Assembly (NCBI RefSeq): GCF_002162375.1 | Contig: NZ_CP021425.1 | Span: forward strand, 6,265,276-6,329,275 | Direction: 5' to 3' | Origin: Oleiphilus messinensis | GTDB lineage: Bacteria; Pseudomonadota; Gammaproteobacteria; Pseudomonadales; Oleiphilaceae | DNA: 64,000 nucleotides | In this document: piece by piece, positions 53,957 through 62,953 of the stretch | Layout: every line of letters starts with the position of its first letter | Numbering within the stretch: the stretch's first letter is position 1 | Position numbers and translations under genes: made by a program | Notes under the pieces: model-generated | Seen by the model: the letters and a program-made list of their open reading frames with translations, nothing else | Databases searched by the model: none | Told to the model about the DNA's origin: nothing

Positions 53957-54832
53957 ATGCAAATAGATAGTCAAAATGGAACAACATTTCTTGTTAAGGA
54001 AGAGATAAATCTCTGGTACTTGATACTTCTCCTTTGGCGTCACAAAATCCAAATCGCAATTGTGACCACAATTTTTGCAATAGGGTCGGTATGGTTTGCA
54101 CTTCGAACGCCAGATATTTATCTGGCGGATGTCACCGTCGCAACAGTGGGTTCCGATGGAAGATCCGCACGCGCCCCACTCGGAAGATTAGGAGAATTAG
54201 CATCCCTAACCGGGATATCACTCCCATCGGCAGAAAATACGGCTACAAACATCGCGATGATTCAGTCGCGTATTTTTATGATGAGTTTTATCGACGAAAA
54301 CAATCTTTTACCCATTCTCTATGAAAAGAGTTGGGATAAAGAAACTAAAGAATGGTCACTTAAAGATGGGCAAAAGCCACCGAGCTTGCAAAAGGCATTC
54401 AAAAAATTCAGCGGACTTATAGAGATAATTCATGATCGCAAAACAGGCCTGGTCACGTTGAATGTACGTTGGTATAACCCTGAATTAGCAGCAGAATGGG
54501 CAAATAAGATAATAACCAAAGCAAACTCTTACTTAAGAGAAAAAGCAATAAACGAAGCCCAAGAGAGTATTGAGTTTTTAAAAAAACAAATTAGTGAAAC
54601 CAACGAAATCGTATTACAGAACCAAATGTATGCGCTACTCCAAAAAGAACTTCAAACAGTTAAACTGGCAAGTGTGCGCAAGGATTTCGCGTTTAACGTC
54701 ATTGATCCCGCAATTGTGCCAGAAGTTAAAAATGCACCAAAGCGCTCTTCTATTTGTATTTTAGGTACAATTATCGGCGCTATTTTTGGCGCGATAACAG
54801 TGCTAATACGGCATTTTACCAGAAGGACATAG
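53957..54832 (+). CDS. Wzz-type chain-length determinant protein
   Basis: The 291-residue protein has EINLWYLILLLWRHKIQIA, an N-terminal membrane segment near residues 28-48 and a second near 262-285 (SICILGTIIGAIFGAITVL). A periplasmic coiled-coil region (about 190-240) lies between. KNAPKRSSICILG replaces the usual proline-rich PxxPxxP motif before the second span. It controls polymer length in Wzx/Wzy systems. It is the last gene of the plus-strand run and converges on the NeuC operon. Confidence 0.9.
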   Translation: MQIDSQNGTTFLVKEEINLWYLILLLWRHKIQIAIVTTIFAIGSVWFALRTPDIYLADVTVATVGSDGRSARAPLGRLGELASLTGISLPSAENTATNIAMIQSRIFMMSFIDENNLLPILYEKSWDKETKEWSLKDGQKPPSLQKAFKKFSGLIEIIHDRKTGLVTLNVRWYNPELAAEWANKIITKANSYLREKAINEAQESIEFLKKQISETNEIVLQNQMYALLQKELQTVKLASVRKDFAFNVIDPAIVPEVKNAPKRSSICILGTIIGAIFGAITVLIRHFTRRT

Positions 54833-54883
54833 GCGGGCATGCTTTGCTTGTGTTCCGATTAAGGCAATTGCTCAGACTATGAT

Positions 54884-54953
54884 TTCTGATCTACAACTTC
54901 TGAACTACGGCTTTTGAACTACGGTTTTTGAACTCAGATTTCTGGACTACGGG
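54884..54953. repeat. Five degenerate copies of a 14-bp tandem repeat
   Basis: Five consecutive 14-bp units resemble TTCTGAACTACGGC: they begin at 54884, 54898, 54912, 54926 and 54940, with no gaps. The second, third and fifth are nearly identical; the first and fourth have drifted. The array fills the gap between the convergent wzz and neuC genes and has no dyad symmetry, so it is not an ordinary terminator. Confidence 0.85.
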
Positions 54954-54997
54954 ATCGAAGTGCATGTTGATCTTACCCGGAATAACAAGAAGTCCGT

Positions 54998-56107
54998 TCA
55001 CCGGTTATGAACCGCTGCAATGGTTGCGGCCACGATCTTTTCAGCGGCATTTCCATGACCAAAAATATCGATTTTTTCAGGTAATTTTCGACTTAATATC
55101 TCATCTATCCCCTGCAGAATTTTAGACTCTTCAATTTCAACCGTCACGATGTTCGCCGTGAGGATTCGGCCTTTCTGCCTGTTTCCGAGATTCACAACTT
55201 TGGTCGGAAAATAGGATGCTTCCAAAAATCCGCTGGAGGTATTTCCCAACATAAAGGCACAGTGTTTTATACAAGTTAGATAACCCAACGTTCCAAACGA
55301 TTCCACGCCAACAGCGTTTTCGTGCTCTACGATAAATGCATTCAATCTATCCCGGATCACTGCACTACTGGTATCAGCATTGGGCATGGTGATGATAATC
55401 TGATATTTTTTTAATCGGCTTAGTACGGCCGTGAGTTGTTCAACATAATATTGATTGGATTTAAAGTTGATCGTTTCCGGATGAAAAGTAACTAAGACGG
55501 ACGGTAGATCGAGGTTAATATTAAACGCTTGAAAAAATTCTGATTTGGATAAGAGCTTTAGTTTGCTCAAGTTATCAATACTCAAGGCACCAACATTGTA
55601 GACATTGCTATCCGAACCCTTTAAATCAACAATTCTCTGTCTGTAAACCTCCGTTGAAGGAAAATGAAGGGATGACATATGCGTTATCCCATGCCTGAAC
55701 GCATTGTCTATCGCGCCTTCAGTTTCTTCGCCACCGTGAATATGCGCTATAGGAATATTATAAGGCTGTAAACTGGAACAAGCCGCAAACATTTCGAAGC
55801 GATCCCCGAGTGAATAGATCAAGTCAAAACGGGTTTTCTCCCACACTTCAGAGCAGGCAAGGATCGTTTTGCTCATTGACTCACAGATCGATTGCGGCCG
55901 GTCACCATCGACATAGGTGTCTAACCCATGGCAAACTTCAAAACCATCTGAAACGATCTGCTTTATCGTTTTACCGAATTTATCGGAAAGATGTGTCCCG
56001 AAGGCGATGATCTCAAAATCTATTTCAGGGGTACGATCAAGTTGCCTGAGTAAAGGTAAGTATTGGCTGTAGTCAGCCCTCGAGCTCGTTAGAATACCGA
56101 CTCTCAT
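54998..56107 (-). CDS. NeuC-like hydrolysing UDP/GDP-HexNAc 2-epimerase
   Basis: The 369-residue protein has VGILTSSRADYSQYLPLL at the start, SLGDRFEMFAACS near 95, IAHIHGGEETEGAIDNAFRH near 120, VTFHPETINF near 215 and LGNTSSGFLEASYF near 295. All belong to the NeuC/LegG/NeuC-like epimerases that release ManNAc-type sugars from a nucleotide for nonulosonic acid synthesis. Given the PtmE-like gene, a GDP-linked legionaminic-type substrate is likely. Its start overlaps neuB by 35 nt. Confidence 0.92.
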   Translation of the reverse strand: MRVGILTSSRADYSQYLPLLRQLDRTPEIDFEIIAFGTHLSDKFGKTIKQIVSDGFEVCHGLDTYVDGDRPQSICESMSKTILACSEVWEKTRFDLIYSLGDRFEMFAACSSLQPYNIPIAHIHGGEETEGAIDNAFRHGITHMSSLHFPSTEVYRQRIVDLKGSDSNVYNVGALSIDNLSKLKLLSKSEFFQAFNINLDLPSVLVTFHPETINFKSNQYYVEQLTAVLSRLKKYQIIITMPNADTSSAVIRDRLNAFIVEHENAVGVESFGTLGYLTCIKHCAFMLGNTSSGFLEASYFPTKVVNLGNRQKGRILTANIVTVEIEESKILQGIDEILSRKLPEKIDIFGHGNAAEKIVAATIAAVHNR

Positions 56108-57125
56108 TCTCTATATCTTCATATTCAAGTTGGTGATCTGCAATACAATCCCGCCTGAGTATGCAACCAATCAGTCGTTTGTATTCCATGGGTGAAATGC
56201 CGTCTCCAGGCCTTTTCATAATCAAATCGTTTTCGGTCAGAACATGACCCTTGTCCAGTTGCTGCTTGAGATGAATGCTTTTTCGGGCAATCGGAATGTT
56301 CTTTTTCTCTGATTCAGCGGGTGCTTTTACCCCGGTCCCGAGTGCTGCCTCTACATTTCTGATCCCGTGGACCATTGCTTTTAATTCCAGAGGATCCAGT
56401 GAGGCCTTGTGATCCGGGCCTTCCATTGTCTTATCCAGAGTAAAATGCTTTTCGATAATTTCAGCGCCAAGGCTCACTGCCGCGATCGCAACTTCAATAC
56501 CACTGGTGTGATCTGAATAGCCCACACTTAAATTGAACGCATCACGAATACTCTGCATAGCCCGAAGATTTACATCGCTAAAAGGTGCAGGATACTCCGT
56601 TGTGCAATGCAAAATCGAAATCTTGTCTCTGGCCGTGCCAGAATTAACCAAGACCTTAACAGCGGCGTCTATTTCAGCCATGGATGCCATGCCGGTTGAA
56701 AGGATAATTTCCTTGTTACGGGCTGCTATTTGTTCCAGATAAGGCAAGTTTGTAATTTCACCGGACGGTATCTTGAATAGTCGTACACCCAGGTTATCCA
56801 GAAACGAAATACTCTCCAGATCAAAAGGCGTAGACAGGAATTCAATTCCCTTTTCTTCGGCGTAACTTTTTAACAATACAAAATCATCGAATGATAGCTC
56901 CAGTTTTTTCACCATATCGAGCTGGCTCTCCGAAGTACCTGTATTATTTGTCTGGTATTCCGCTTTAACCGCGTTTTTCGATATGACGTTTTCTGCAATA
57001 AATGTCTGGAATTTGACAACATCTGCGCCGGCTTCAGCAGCAATATCGATCAGCTTTTTCGCCAACTCAATATCACCATTATGATTAACACCCGCTTCAG
57101 CAATAATCAGGGTTTTTTTATACAT
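56073..57125 (-). CDS. NeuB-like nonulosonic acid synthase
   Basis: The 350-residue protein has IIAEAGVNHNGDIELAKKL, VVKFQTFIAENV, EFLSTPFDLESI, ILSTGMASMAEIDAA, LGAEIIEKHFTLDKTMEGPD and a C-terminal SAF domain (SIHLKQQLDKGHVLTENDL). It condenses a ManNAc-like sugar with phosphoenolpyruvate to make sialic, legionaminic or related acid. The stop lies 35 nt inside neuC, which should couple their translation. Confidence 0.94.
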   Translation of the reverse strand: MYKKTLIIAEAGVNHNGDIELAKKLIDIAAEAGADVVKFQTFIAENVISKNAVKAEYQTNNTGTSESQLDMVKKLELSFDDFVLLKSYAEEKGIEFLSTPFDLESISFLDNLGVRLFKIPSGEITNLPYLEQIAARNKEIILSTGMASMAEIDAAVKVLVNSGTARDKISILHCTTEYPAPFSDVNLRAMQSIRDAFNLSVGYSDHTSGIEVAIAAVSLGAEIIEKHFTLDKTMEGPDHKASLDPLELKAMVHGIRNVEAALGTGVKAPAESEKKNIPIARKSIHLKQQLDKGHVLTENDLIMKRPGDGISPMEYKRLIGCILRRDCIADHQLEYEDIENESRYSNELEG

Positions 57126-57972
57126 ATTGATTCAGCTCTGTAAGTAGCTTTTCGGAGTTTATGTTGACTCTGGATCTCACACCTTTCTCGTTGTAGCGTA
57201 TTCTTGAAGCAGCATTTCCGTGTTCACTGATGATCAGGCGCGCAAGCTCGGAATAAGTCATATTTCTCTCGCTCAAATTATAAGTACCGCTCAACTGAGC
57301 CCTGTGATTGATTATTTCACCTATTTTCAATACCAGAAATTCAACCGACATAAATGCACTTTCCCGTTGCCCGGCTCCAAAGACGGTTATGGTATTCTCT
57401 TCAAGCAACTCCCTGAGCATAATGGAAAAAATTCGGTCTTCTCGCATACCCTCACCATAAGTCTGAGCAAGACGGAGATTAACCACCTGCATTTTGTCTT
57501 TTAAGAAAAAATACAGGAGTTCTTCACTGCAGAATTTGGAAAGACTGTATAGGCACTCGGCGTTCATGGAAGGCTTGATTATCGATCCTTCGTCATAGGT
57601 TCCACTTGCGTTAGGATAGACACCAATAGTTGATAAATTGATTACTTTTTCTGGATTTAACGTTTGTGCGATACAGACCAAGCTCTCTGTGATGGCATTA
57701 TTCCGGTGAAAAACAGACAGATCTTTCGTCTGATTTGCACCACATAACACACCTGCAGTATGAATTATGACGTCTACGGGAAGGTCTGCGAAACCATCCT
57801 TCTGCACATTGCACCTGACGGATTCAACATCCGCCAGATCCAAAATGATCTCTTCATCTTTCGGATCTTCAGGGGTTGTCTTGACGATTGAATATATCCG
57901 GTGTTTTTGCCCCAGATGTTTCTTTATATGACTCCCGATAAAACCATTTGCGCCTGTAATGAGAATATTCAT
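57118..57972 (-). CDS. NAD-dependent sugar epimerase/dehydratase (extended SDR)
   Basis: The 284-residue protein has NILITGANGFIGSHIKKHL with the TGxxGxxG loop, DVIIHTAGVLCG and YSLSKFCSEELL (YxxxK active site). This is an extended SDR acting on a nucleotide sugar. In this place it probably epimerises or reduces the nonulosonate precursor. It overlaps neuB by 8 nt and follows the ATP-grasp gene after 18 bp. Confidence 0.88.
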   Translation of the reverse strand: MNILITGANGFIGSHIKKHLGQKHRIYSIVKTTPEDPKDEEIILDLADVESVRCNVQKDGFADLPVDVIIHTAGVLCGANQTKDLSVFHRNNAITESLVCIAQTLNPEKVINLSTIGVYPNASGTYDEGSIIKPSMNAECLYSLSKFCSEELLYFFLKDKMQVVNLRLAQTYGEGMREDRIFSIMLRELLEENTITVFGAGQRESAFMSVEFLVLKIGEIINHRAQLSGTYNLSERNMTYSELARLIISEHGNAASRIRYNEKGVRSRVNINSEKLLTELNQYV

Positions 57973-57990
57973 AGCACTAAACTGAAAACG

Positions 57991-58971
57991 TTATTGTACG
58001 AGTGACTCTTCGTAGTAGCGAATGACCGTACCTTCCCTCAAATCGAAGCTGATTGCTTTTTCAAATAATAAATGATTCACGATGTACTCAACTTCTTTGT
58101 AACCAAATAAAGAGCGAATATAAGTGGTACCGGAATGTCTTGCATTTATTTCAAATATTTTTGGTGTGCCATCGGGATCAAGTCTCAACTGAAAATTACA
58201 GGCACCATATGGTTTCAGGCAGTTTGCTACAGCCTCTAAATATTCGGTTATTCGCGTCGGAAAATCATTTTTAAAATGAGAAATATAGGTGTTGCCTTCT
58301 TTCAGGCTTCTTTTCAGGACAATGGATTTTTGCAATCGATCGTCCAGGAAAATTGTCCCGCAGGTATATTCATCATCATCTGTTCCGACACATTCTTGAA
58401 TAATTGGATCATCCACCCTGTGCAATGCCGTTTTTAATTCTGCTTCGCAACTTACTTTATGCAGACCGACACTTCTGGCTCCCTTTCTGGGTTTAACAAT
58501 CAGAGGGTAATCCAGATTCGCGAAGTCGAGCTCACCGGGTAGAAAAGACCTGGGATGAGGTAAACCATTTTCTTTCAGAAATTGATAGGTCAGATACTTG
58601 TCATTGGCAATCTCAATGACCTGGGATGAACACACCATCAAGCGCGCGCCAGTCTCTTCCTCAATCATGGATTTATACCTCGCAAACAGAGGCAGTTCAA
58701 AATCGACTCCAATGAACAACAGTTTCACCGCATTTTCAGACAATATGCTGATAATGCTATTAAGCCAGGATTGTTCCTCTACATCGGGATTGAGAATATC
58801 CGGCAATAAATAATTTTTCTCCGTCCAATATGAACCAACGGTTTGTTCAAAGTAATCCATGCCAACAAGCTCAATTTCGTCGCATAGATCCGACCTTAAT
58901 ATCGATTTAATAATCGCTTGACCAATTAAACTTCCGGTGCCGGTAACAGCGATAGCGGTATGTCTGCTCAT
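57991..58971 (-). CDS. ATP-grasp ligase of polysaccharide locus
   Basis: From the ATG at 58971, 2 bp after the phosphoesterase stop, the protein has 326 residues. AIAVTGTGSLIGQAIIKSIL is a Rossmann-like pre-domain. DYPLIVKPRKGARSVG, DDPIIQECVGTDDDEYTCG and KIFEINARHSGTT are the ATP-binding and Mg-binding blocks of a CarB/PylC-type ATP-grasp fold. It should join a carboxylate to an amine or other nucleophile, for example an amino acid on a sugar. The frame from 59010 would overlap the phosphoesterase by 37 nt. Confidence 0.85.
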   Translation of the reverse strand: MSRHTAIAVTGTGSLIGQAIIKSILRSDLCDEIELVGMDYFEQTVGSYWTEKNYLLPDILNPDVEEQSWLNSIISILSENAVKLLFIGVDFELPLFARYKSMIEEETGARLMVCSSQVIEIANDKYLTYQFLKENGLPHPRSFLPGELDFANLDYPLIVKPRKGARSVGLHKVSCEAELKTALHRVDDPIIQECVGTDDDEYTCGTIFLDDRLQKSIVLKRSLKEGNTYISHFKNDFPTRITEYLEAVANCLKPYGACNFQLRLDPDGTPKIFEINARHSGTTYIRSLFGYKEVEYIVNHLLFEKAISFDLREGTVIRYYEESLVQ

Positions 58972-58973
58972 AG

Positions 58974-59609
58974 TTACAAGGTACGTTTCGATTTTATATA
59001 GTCGATGCAAATTTCGGGATAGCCTTGCACCTGCATCTCATTGATAAGGTAGTCCACATTGAAGTTTTTTCTAATCAGTTCGACTGAGTTTAGTTCTGTG
59101 TTCCAGATAGCATAGTTAATTTCATCGATATTTACTCTGTTCTGCCCGACACTGCCGACATTGGTTAAAGCATATCCGTTGACACTTTTTGTGAACATAC
59201 GGTGAGAGTGCCCGATAAATGTGTCACGGTGGATCGATACTTCCGTATCCGGGAAAATGTATGCATCATTGATCGTGTGGACAAACTCAACGTTGTCCTT
59301 CAAGTATGATGCCTGATAGATCGAAATTTTTTTCTGTCTGTTGAATCTTGAAAAACAAAAGTCAAAAAATGCCAGGGCAACAGGATGGCTACCCGGGTAC
59401 TGTCCGTCCAGAAATGCGGTTTCATGATTACCCGACACCAGCACCCGTTGATCGAGACTGTCGAGCAAATCAACACACTCATTACTCCAGGGACCGTAGC
59501 CGACCACATCACCAAGAGAGATCGTCAAATCCACATGCTGTTCTGCGTTCAGCACATACTCCAATGCTGGCAGATTACCGTGAACATCACTTATCACTAA
59601 TATTTTCAT
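58974..59609 (-). CDS. Metallophosphoesterase (YfcE-like)
   Basis: The 211-residue protein has the calcineurin-like blocks ILVISDVHGNLPAL, ISLGDVVGYGPWS, LVSGNHETAFL and TFIGHSHRMF, giving D-x-H, GDxxxxG, GNHE and GHxH. It hydrolyses a phosphate ester. Together with the adjacent ATP-grasp and NeuB genes it may remove a phosphate from a sugar or acyl-phosphate intermediate, for example the 9-phosphate-type step. Substrate is inference. Confidence 0.9.
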   Translation of the reverse strand: MKILVISDVHGNLPALEYVLNAEQHVDLTISLGDVVGYGPWSNECVDLLDSLDQRVLVSGNHETAFLDGQYPGSHPVALAFFDFCFSRFNRQKKISIYQASYLKDNVEFVHTINDAYIFPDTEVSIHRDTFIGHSHRMFTKSVNGYALTNVGSVGQNRVNIDEINYAIWNTELNSVELIRKNFNVDYLINEMQVQGYPEICIDYIKSKRTL

Positions 59610-59651
59610 TTCATTGATCGATTAAATCGGGCTTGAATGACCGAAAGATTA

Positions 59652-60428
59652 TTATTTTGGATTCTGAGCGATGAGCACATATTTAAAAGCCGAATATTTC
59701 ACTCGGAAAACCCTGTCCAGATAATCAGATATCGATTTTGCTTGCTTTTCACCGATAACCTTCGCAATGAGCGGCATCAAAAATGTGAAGGCACCGAAAA
59801 ATTTCACATCAATCGCTTCAAAATCGTTTTTTAAAGCATTGATGCGTGTAAGGTCAGGTATTCGCTTGATAACATTCAGAGTACGTTTATGCATTCTATA
59901 GTTAAGCCAGCGATTAATTTTATAGATCGGATTGTGATTCAGCGAATCGATGGAAACGAAGACGCCTGAGGGTTTTAACACCCTTTTAATCTCCGCATCG
60001 ACTAACCCGGGATTGCCATAACTCAAACTACCCGCACACACTACCACATCAAACAACTGGTCTTGAAAGGGCAGGGATTCAATATCCGCAACTTGCATAC
60101 GAATATTGCTCAAACCCAAGCGTGCCAATCGCTTCATGAGTAATTTGAGGGAATTTTCAGAAATATCGGTATAGATGACCTGCGCGCCAGTCTCTGCCAA
60201 TACGAGTGAGTGCTGGCCTGTTCCAGCACCAAGCTCAAGCACTAATTTATCCCCGGTCACTAGCTTTTTAATGCATTGTTCATAGTAAAGGTAAGGTGAT
60301 CGCAGATATTCGGCAAAAGCAGAGGCACCAAATTGCATTTGATCCTTTGCAACATCATAGTCCTTCAACTGAGACTTTGCTCTCCCATCGTACCTGTCTA
60401 GCTCGACCTGTTTATCTTGCTCCATCAC
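59652..60428 (-). CDS. Class I SAM-dependent methyltransferase
   Basis: The 258-residue protein has LVLELGAGTGQHSLVLA near residue 64, VIYTDISENSL and DVVVCAGSLSYGNPGLV. After the core the C-terminal part includes FGAFTFLMPLIAKVIGE, a hydrophobic stretch like that in the methyltransferase at 43849, so both may act on lipid-linked substrates. It overlaps the upstream glycosyltransferase by 17 nt. Confidence 0.85.
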   Translation of the reverse strand: MMEQDKQVELDRYDGRAKSQLKDYDVAKDQMQFGASAFAEYLRSPYLYYEQCIKKLVTGDKLVLELGAGTGQHSLVLAETGAQVIYTDISENSLKLLMKRLARLGLSNIRMQVADIESLPFQDQLFDVVVCAGSLSYGNPGLVDAEIKRVLKPSGVFVSIDSLNHNPIYKINRWLNYRMHKRTLNVIKRIPDLTRINALKNDFEAIDVKFFGAFTFLMPLIAKVIGEKQAKSISDYLDRVFRVKYSAFKYVLIAQNPK

Positions 60429-61695
60429 TCTGGAATCTCTTCGCTAAATTTTCTATTCGCTTAACCAAAGCACTGTAGACAGTGTCGTATGAAAACCTGT
60501 TTTGATAAAGCTCAGACGCATTTTCTGCCATGGACTGACGCTTGCCTGTATCCGTAATCAATGCTTCTACACAGTGTTCCAGGGTTTTACCTGGGTGTTC
60601 ACCGTAGATAAGCCCGATACTATGCTCTTCAAGTAACTTGGTGACCTCGCCTTTCAAGGGCGTCAAAATGGGCAATCCGTGGTATAGCGAATCAAGCACT
60701 TTGTTTGGAATGCTCCTGACAAAGTTTTCGGTATTGCAATACGGTGCAATTGAAGCCATGGAACGTTCCACCAATGCAGCAATTTGTGCACTATCAACCC
60801 AACCCGGGAACCGAACATTGGGTAAACCTGACATCATTTCTTGCCAGTTTTCAGATGAATCACCATCACCACAAATAACAAATTCACAGGATATGTTATG
60901 TTCCATAAAATACTGGGCTGCGTTCCGTAATGGCGTCATGTCGAATGCAGGTGAATGGCTACCGACAAAACAAACCCTGTTGACCCCGACACGAATTCCC
61001 TGGTTGTCCCACCAGGACCTGGCATCAATCAACTCTTTATCGCTTATGGCGGCGTCAGAGGCCGTTAAAGGTACAACCTGATCTTCTTGCCTTCTTTCTC
61101 TTCCAGAGAATGCGATTGCCCAATTTAAAAAGTCGTCCGCCATGGAGGTTAATGCTGTCGCGGTACTCATTGTTTTCCTTGCGTAGGAAAAGTAAGGCAG
61201 TAACATCATGCCAGCCAACGGCCGAACCTTTTGTGGAAATGCTTCCGTAAAAATGTGCGGCCACTGATCTTTAACATCAAGTATACAAGGTATCCCTCGC
61301 GCTTCCAGCCAATGCACCATCACCGATGCAACTTCGATAGGTGGGTAACCTATGAAGGCGACATCGGGCTCCGTATGAGGCTGTTTGAGTAAGCTGCGTA
61401 AATTTTTCGCTAAAACGATATGGTCCCACAAGCGGGAAACGCTTATGTTTTTTTTGTATCCCGGGCTGGGTATCAGCCGAATTTCCAGATTTGGATTGAC
61501 CTGTACAGTAGTAACACCTTGGCAGCGGTGACGCTTTTCCTGATGGAAATACGCCGAGCTCCACAGAATCACTTTATGTCCTTGTGCCACAAGGGAATTA
61601 GCCAGGTTCATCGCTCTCATCGGCCTGTGGGTTCCTGGATCGATGTGAAGCGGCTCTCCGGTTTGAAGTAACCAAACAACTAAAGGTTGCGACAT
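60412..61695 (-). CDS. Glycosyltransferase family 4
   Basis: The 427-residue protein begins VVWLLQTGEPLHIDPGTHR and has ANSLVAQGHKVILWSSAY, VCFVGSHSPAFDMTPLRNA near 235, ICGDGDSS near 275 and RSIPNKVLDSLYHGLPILTP near 330. This is the WbuB-related branch of GT4, with the NKxxDxLxxGxPI donor loop. It probably adds an amino sugar to the repeat unit. Confidence 0.88.
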   Translation of the reverse strand: MSQPLVVWLLQTGEPLHIDPGTHRPMRAMNLANSLVAQGHKVILWSSAYFHQEKRHRCQGVTTVQVNPNLEIRLIPSPGYKKNISVSRLWDHIVLAKNLRSLLKQPHTEPDVAFIGYPPIEVASVMVHWLEARGIPCILDVKDQWPHIFTEAFPQKVRPLAGMMLLPYFSYARKTMSTATALTSMADDFLNWAIAFSGRERRQEDQVVPLTASDAAISDKELIDARSWWDNQGIRVGVNRVCFVGSHSPAFDMTPLRNAAQYFMEHNISCEFVICGDGDSSENWQEMMSGLPNVRFPGWVDSAQIAALVERSMASIAPYCNTENFVRSIPNKVLDSLYHGLPILTPLKGEVTKLLEEHSIGLIYGEHPGKTLEHCVEALITDTGKRQSMAENASELYQNRFSYDTVYSALVKRIENLAKRFQSDGAR

Positions 61696-61855
61696 TATTA
61701 TTAAATCTTCAGCGTATTAAATTCATGTGGGCTCCAAAGACCAAAATTCATGAATGATCATGGAGGTTCAGTAACTCAATTGAAAAAAAGCAGGCGCAGA
61801 TTCGAGAATCCAGAGTCAGTGCTGACAAAAAAGCAGGCCACGTGATCGAAAACGA

Positions 61856-62953
61856 TCAGAACTCTTCGTAGAGAGCCGTCAACTTTTTCGATTCAACTCC
61901 CCAATTATATTTTTTAACCACAGCCTCCTGGCCATTTGTTCCCATGGCACTGGATTTTTCAGGGTGTTCAATTATGGTTCGTATCGCCTGTGCTATTTCA
62001 TTTGCATTTAACGGGTCAACACAGATTCCACAGTCATTCTCTTCTACCACCTGCTTCCACAAGGGAAAATTTGACACGATAATCGGGAGACCTGCGCTCA
62101 TATATTCGAACATTTTATTGGGCTGAGCATCTATGTGATTGGGGATTGCGTGGAAAATAACCAAACCCGCTTTTGATTCAGACATCAACTCGGCAACCCC
62201 CTTCCGATCAATGAAGCCGTAATCGATGACCTGTTTCCAACCAGTATAGGTTTTGACCTCGTTTTTCAGCGCTTCATCGCTGAAAACACCCGCAAATTTC
62301 AATTTTGCATCGGTAAGACCGATGGAATGTACAAGCTCTTTTGCACCTCGATAGGAATCCATACACCCCACATAACAGATTGCGTCTTCTCTCTGTTCCC
62401 AAGGCTTACGGGTCGACAATTCATCCAGAATCGGGTAGTTATTGATGACCAGTGTTTGCCTGTTTATTTTTTTGAATTTTTCCCCGATCGAAGGCGTCGC
62501 ACAAACCACAGCATCGAGTCTGGCGCAGAGCAATGACTCTGTTAAGGCGAACACTTTAGACAGCACGACTCGGGATACAGCGTTTAAGTAGGCCTTGCCT
62601 AACAGTTGTTTTGGTAAATCTTCATGGGCATCGAAAATGACCCTTTTACCTGATAATTTCAATTTCCAAGCGACAAACATCAGCTCGGGATCATGTAGAT
62701 GATAGACGTCTGCATCCAATGCTTTCGCTCTTGTATAAACTTTCCTGACGGTTACCGTCATGCGGTGTATGCGTTTGGTGCCCTTAGCGCCGACATCATA
62801 AATCTGGACATTATTTTTTCGTTCATCACCGTTCCCGTCCGCTACGATCAGACTCGTATCGAAGCCATGCTGTGCCAGAGATGAACACATTTTCAAAAAA
62901 ATTCGGGTGTCGTAACGTTGATGCGCTGATGTGAGGTGGGCAATTTTAAGCAT
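61856..62953 (-). CDS. Glycosyltransferase family 4-like
   Basis: The 365-residue protein has KIAHLTSAHQRYDTRIFLKM at the start, YHLHDPELMFVAWKLK near 95, IFDAHEDLPKQ near 115, ICYVGCMDSYRGAKEL near 200 and QPNKMFEYMSAGLPIIVSNF near 285. These are typical of GT-B transferases of this group found in exopolysaccharide loci. It overlaps the next gene upstream by 8 nt. A 160-bp gap follows it, with two copies of AAAAAAGCAGGC-like sequence but no gene. Confidence 0.88.
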   Translation of the reverse strand: MLKIAHLTSAHQRYDTRIFLKMCSSLAQHGFDTSLIVADGNGDERKNNVQIYDVGAKGTKRIHRMTVTVRKVYTRAKALDADVYHLHDPELMFVAWKLKLSGKRVIFDAHEDLPKQLLGKAYLNAVSRVVLSKVFALTESLLCARLDAVVCATPSIGEKFKKINRQTLVINNYPILDELSTRKPWEQREDAICYVGCMDSYRGAKELVHSIGLTDAKLKFAGVFSDEALKNEVKTYTGWKQVIDYGFIDRKGVAELMSESKAGLVIFHAIPNHIDAQPNKMFEYMSAGLPIIVSNFPLWKQVVEENDCGICVDPLNANEIAQAIRTIIEHPEKSSAMGTNGQEAVVKKYNWGVESKKLTALYEEF

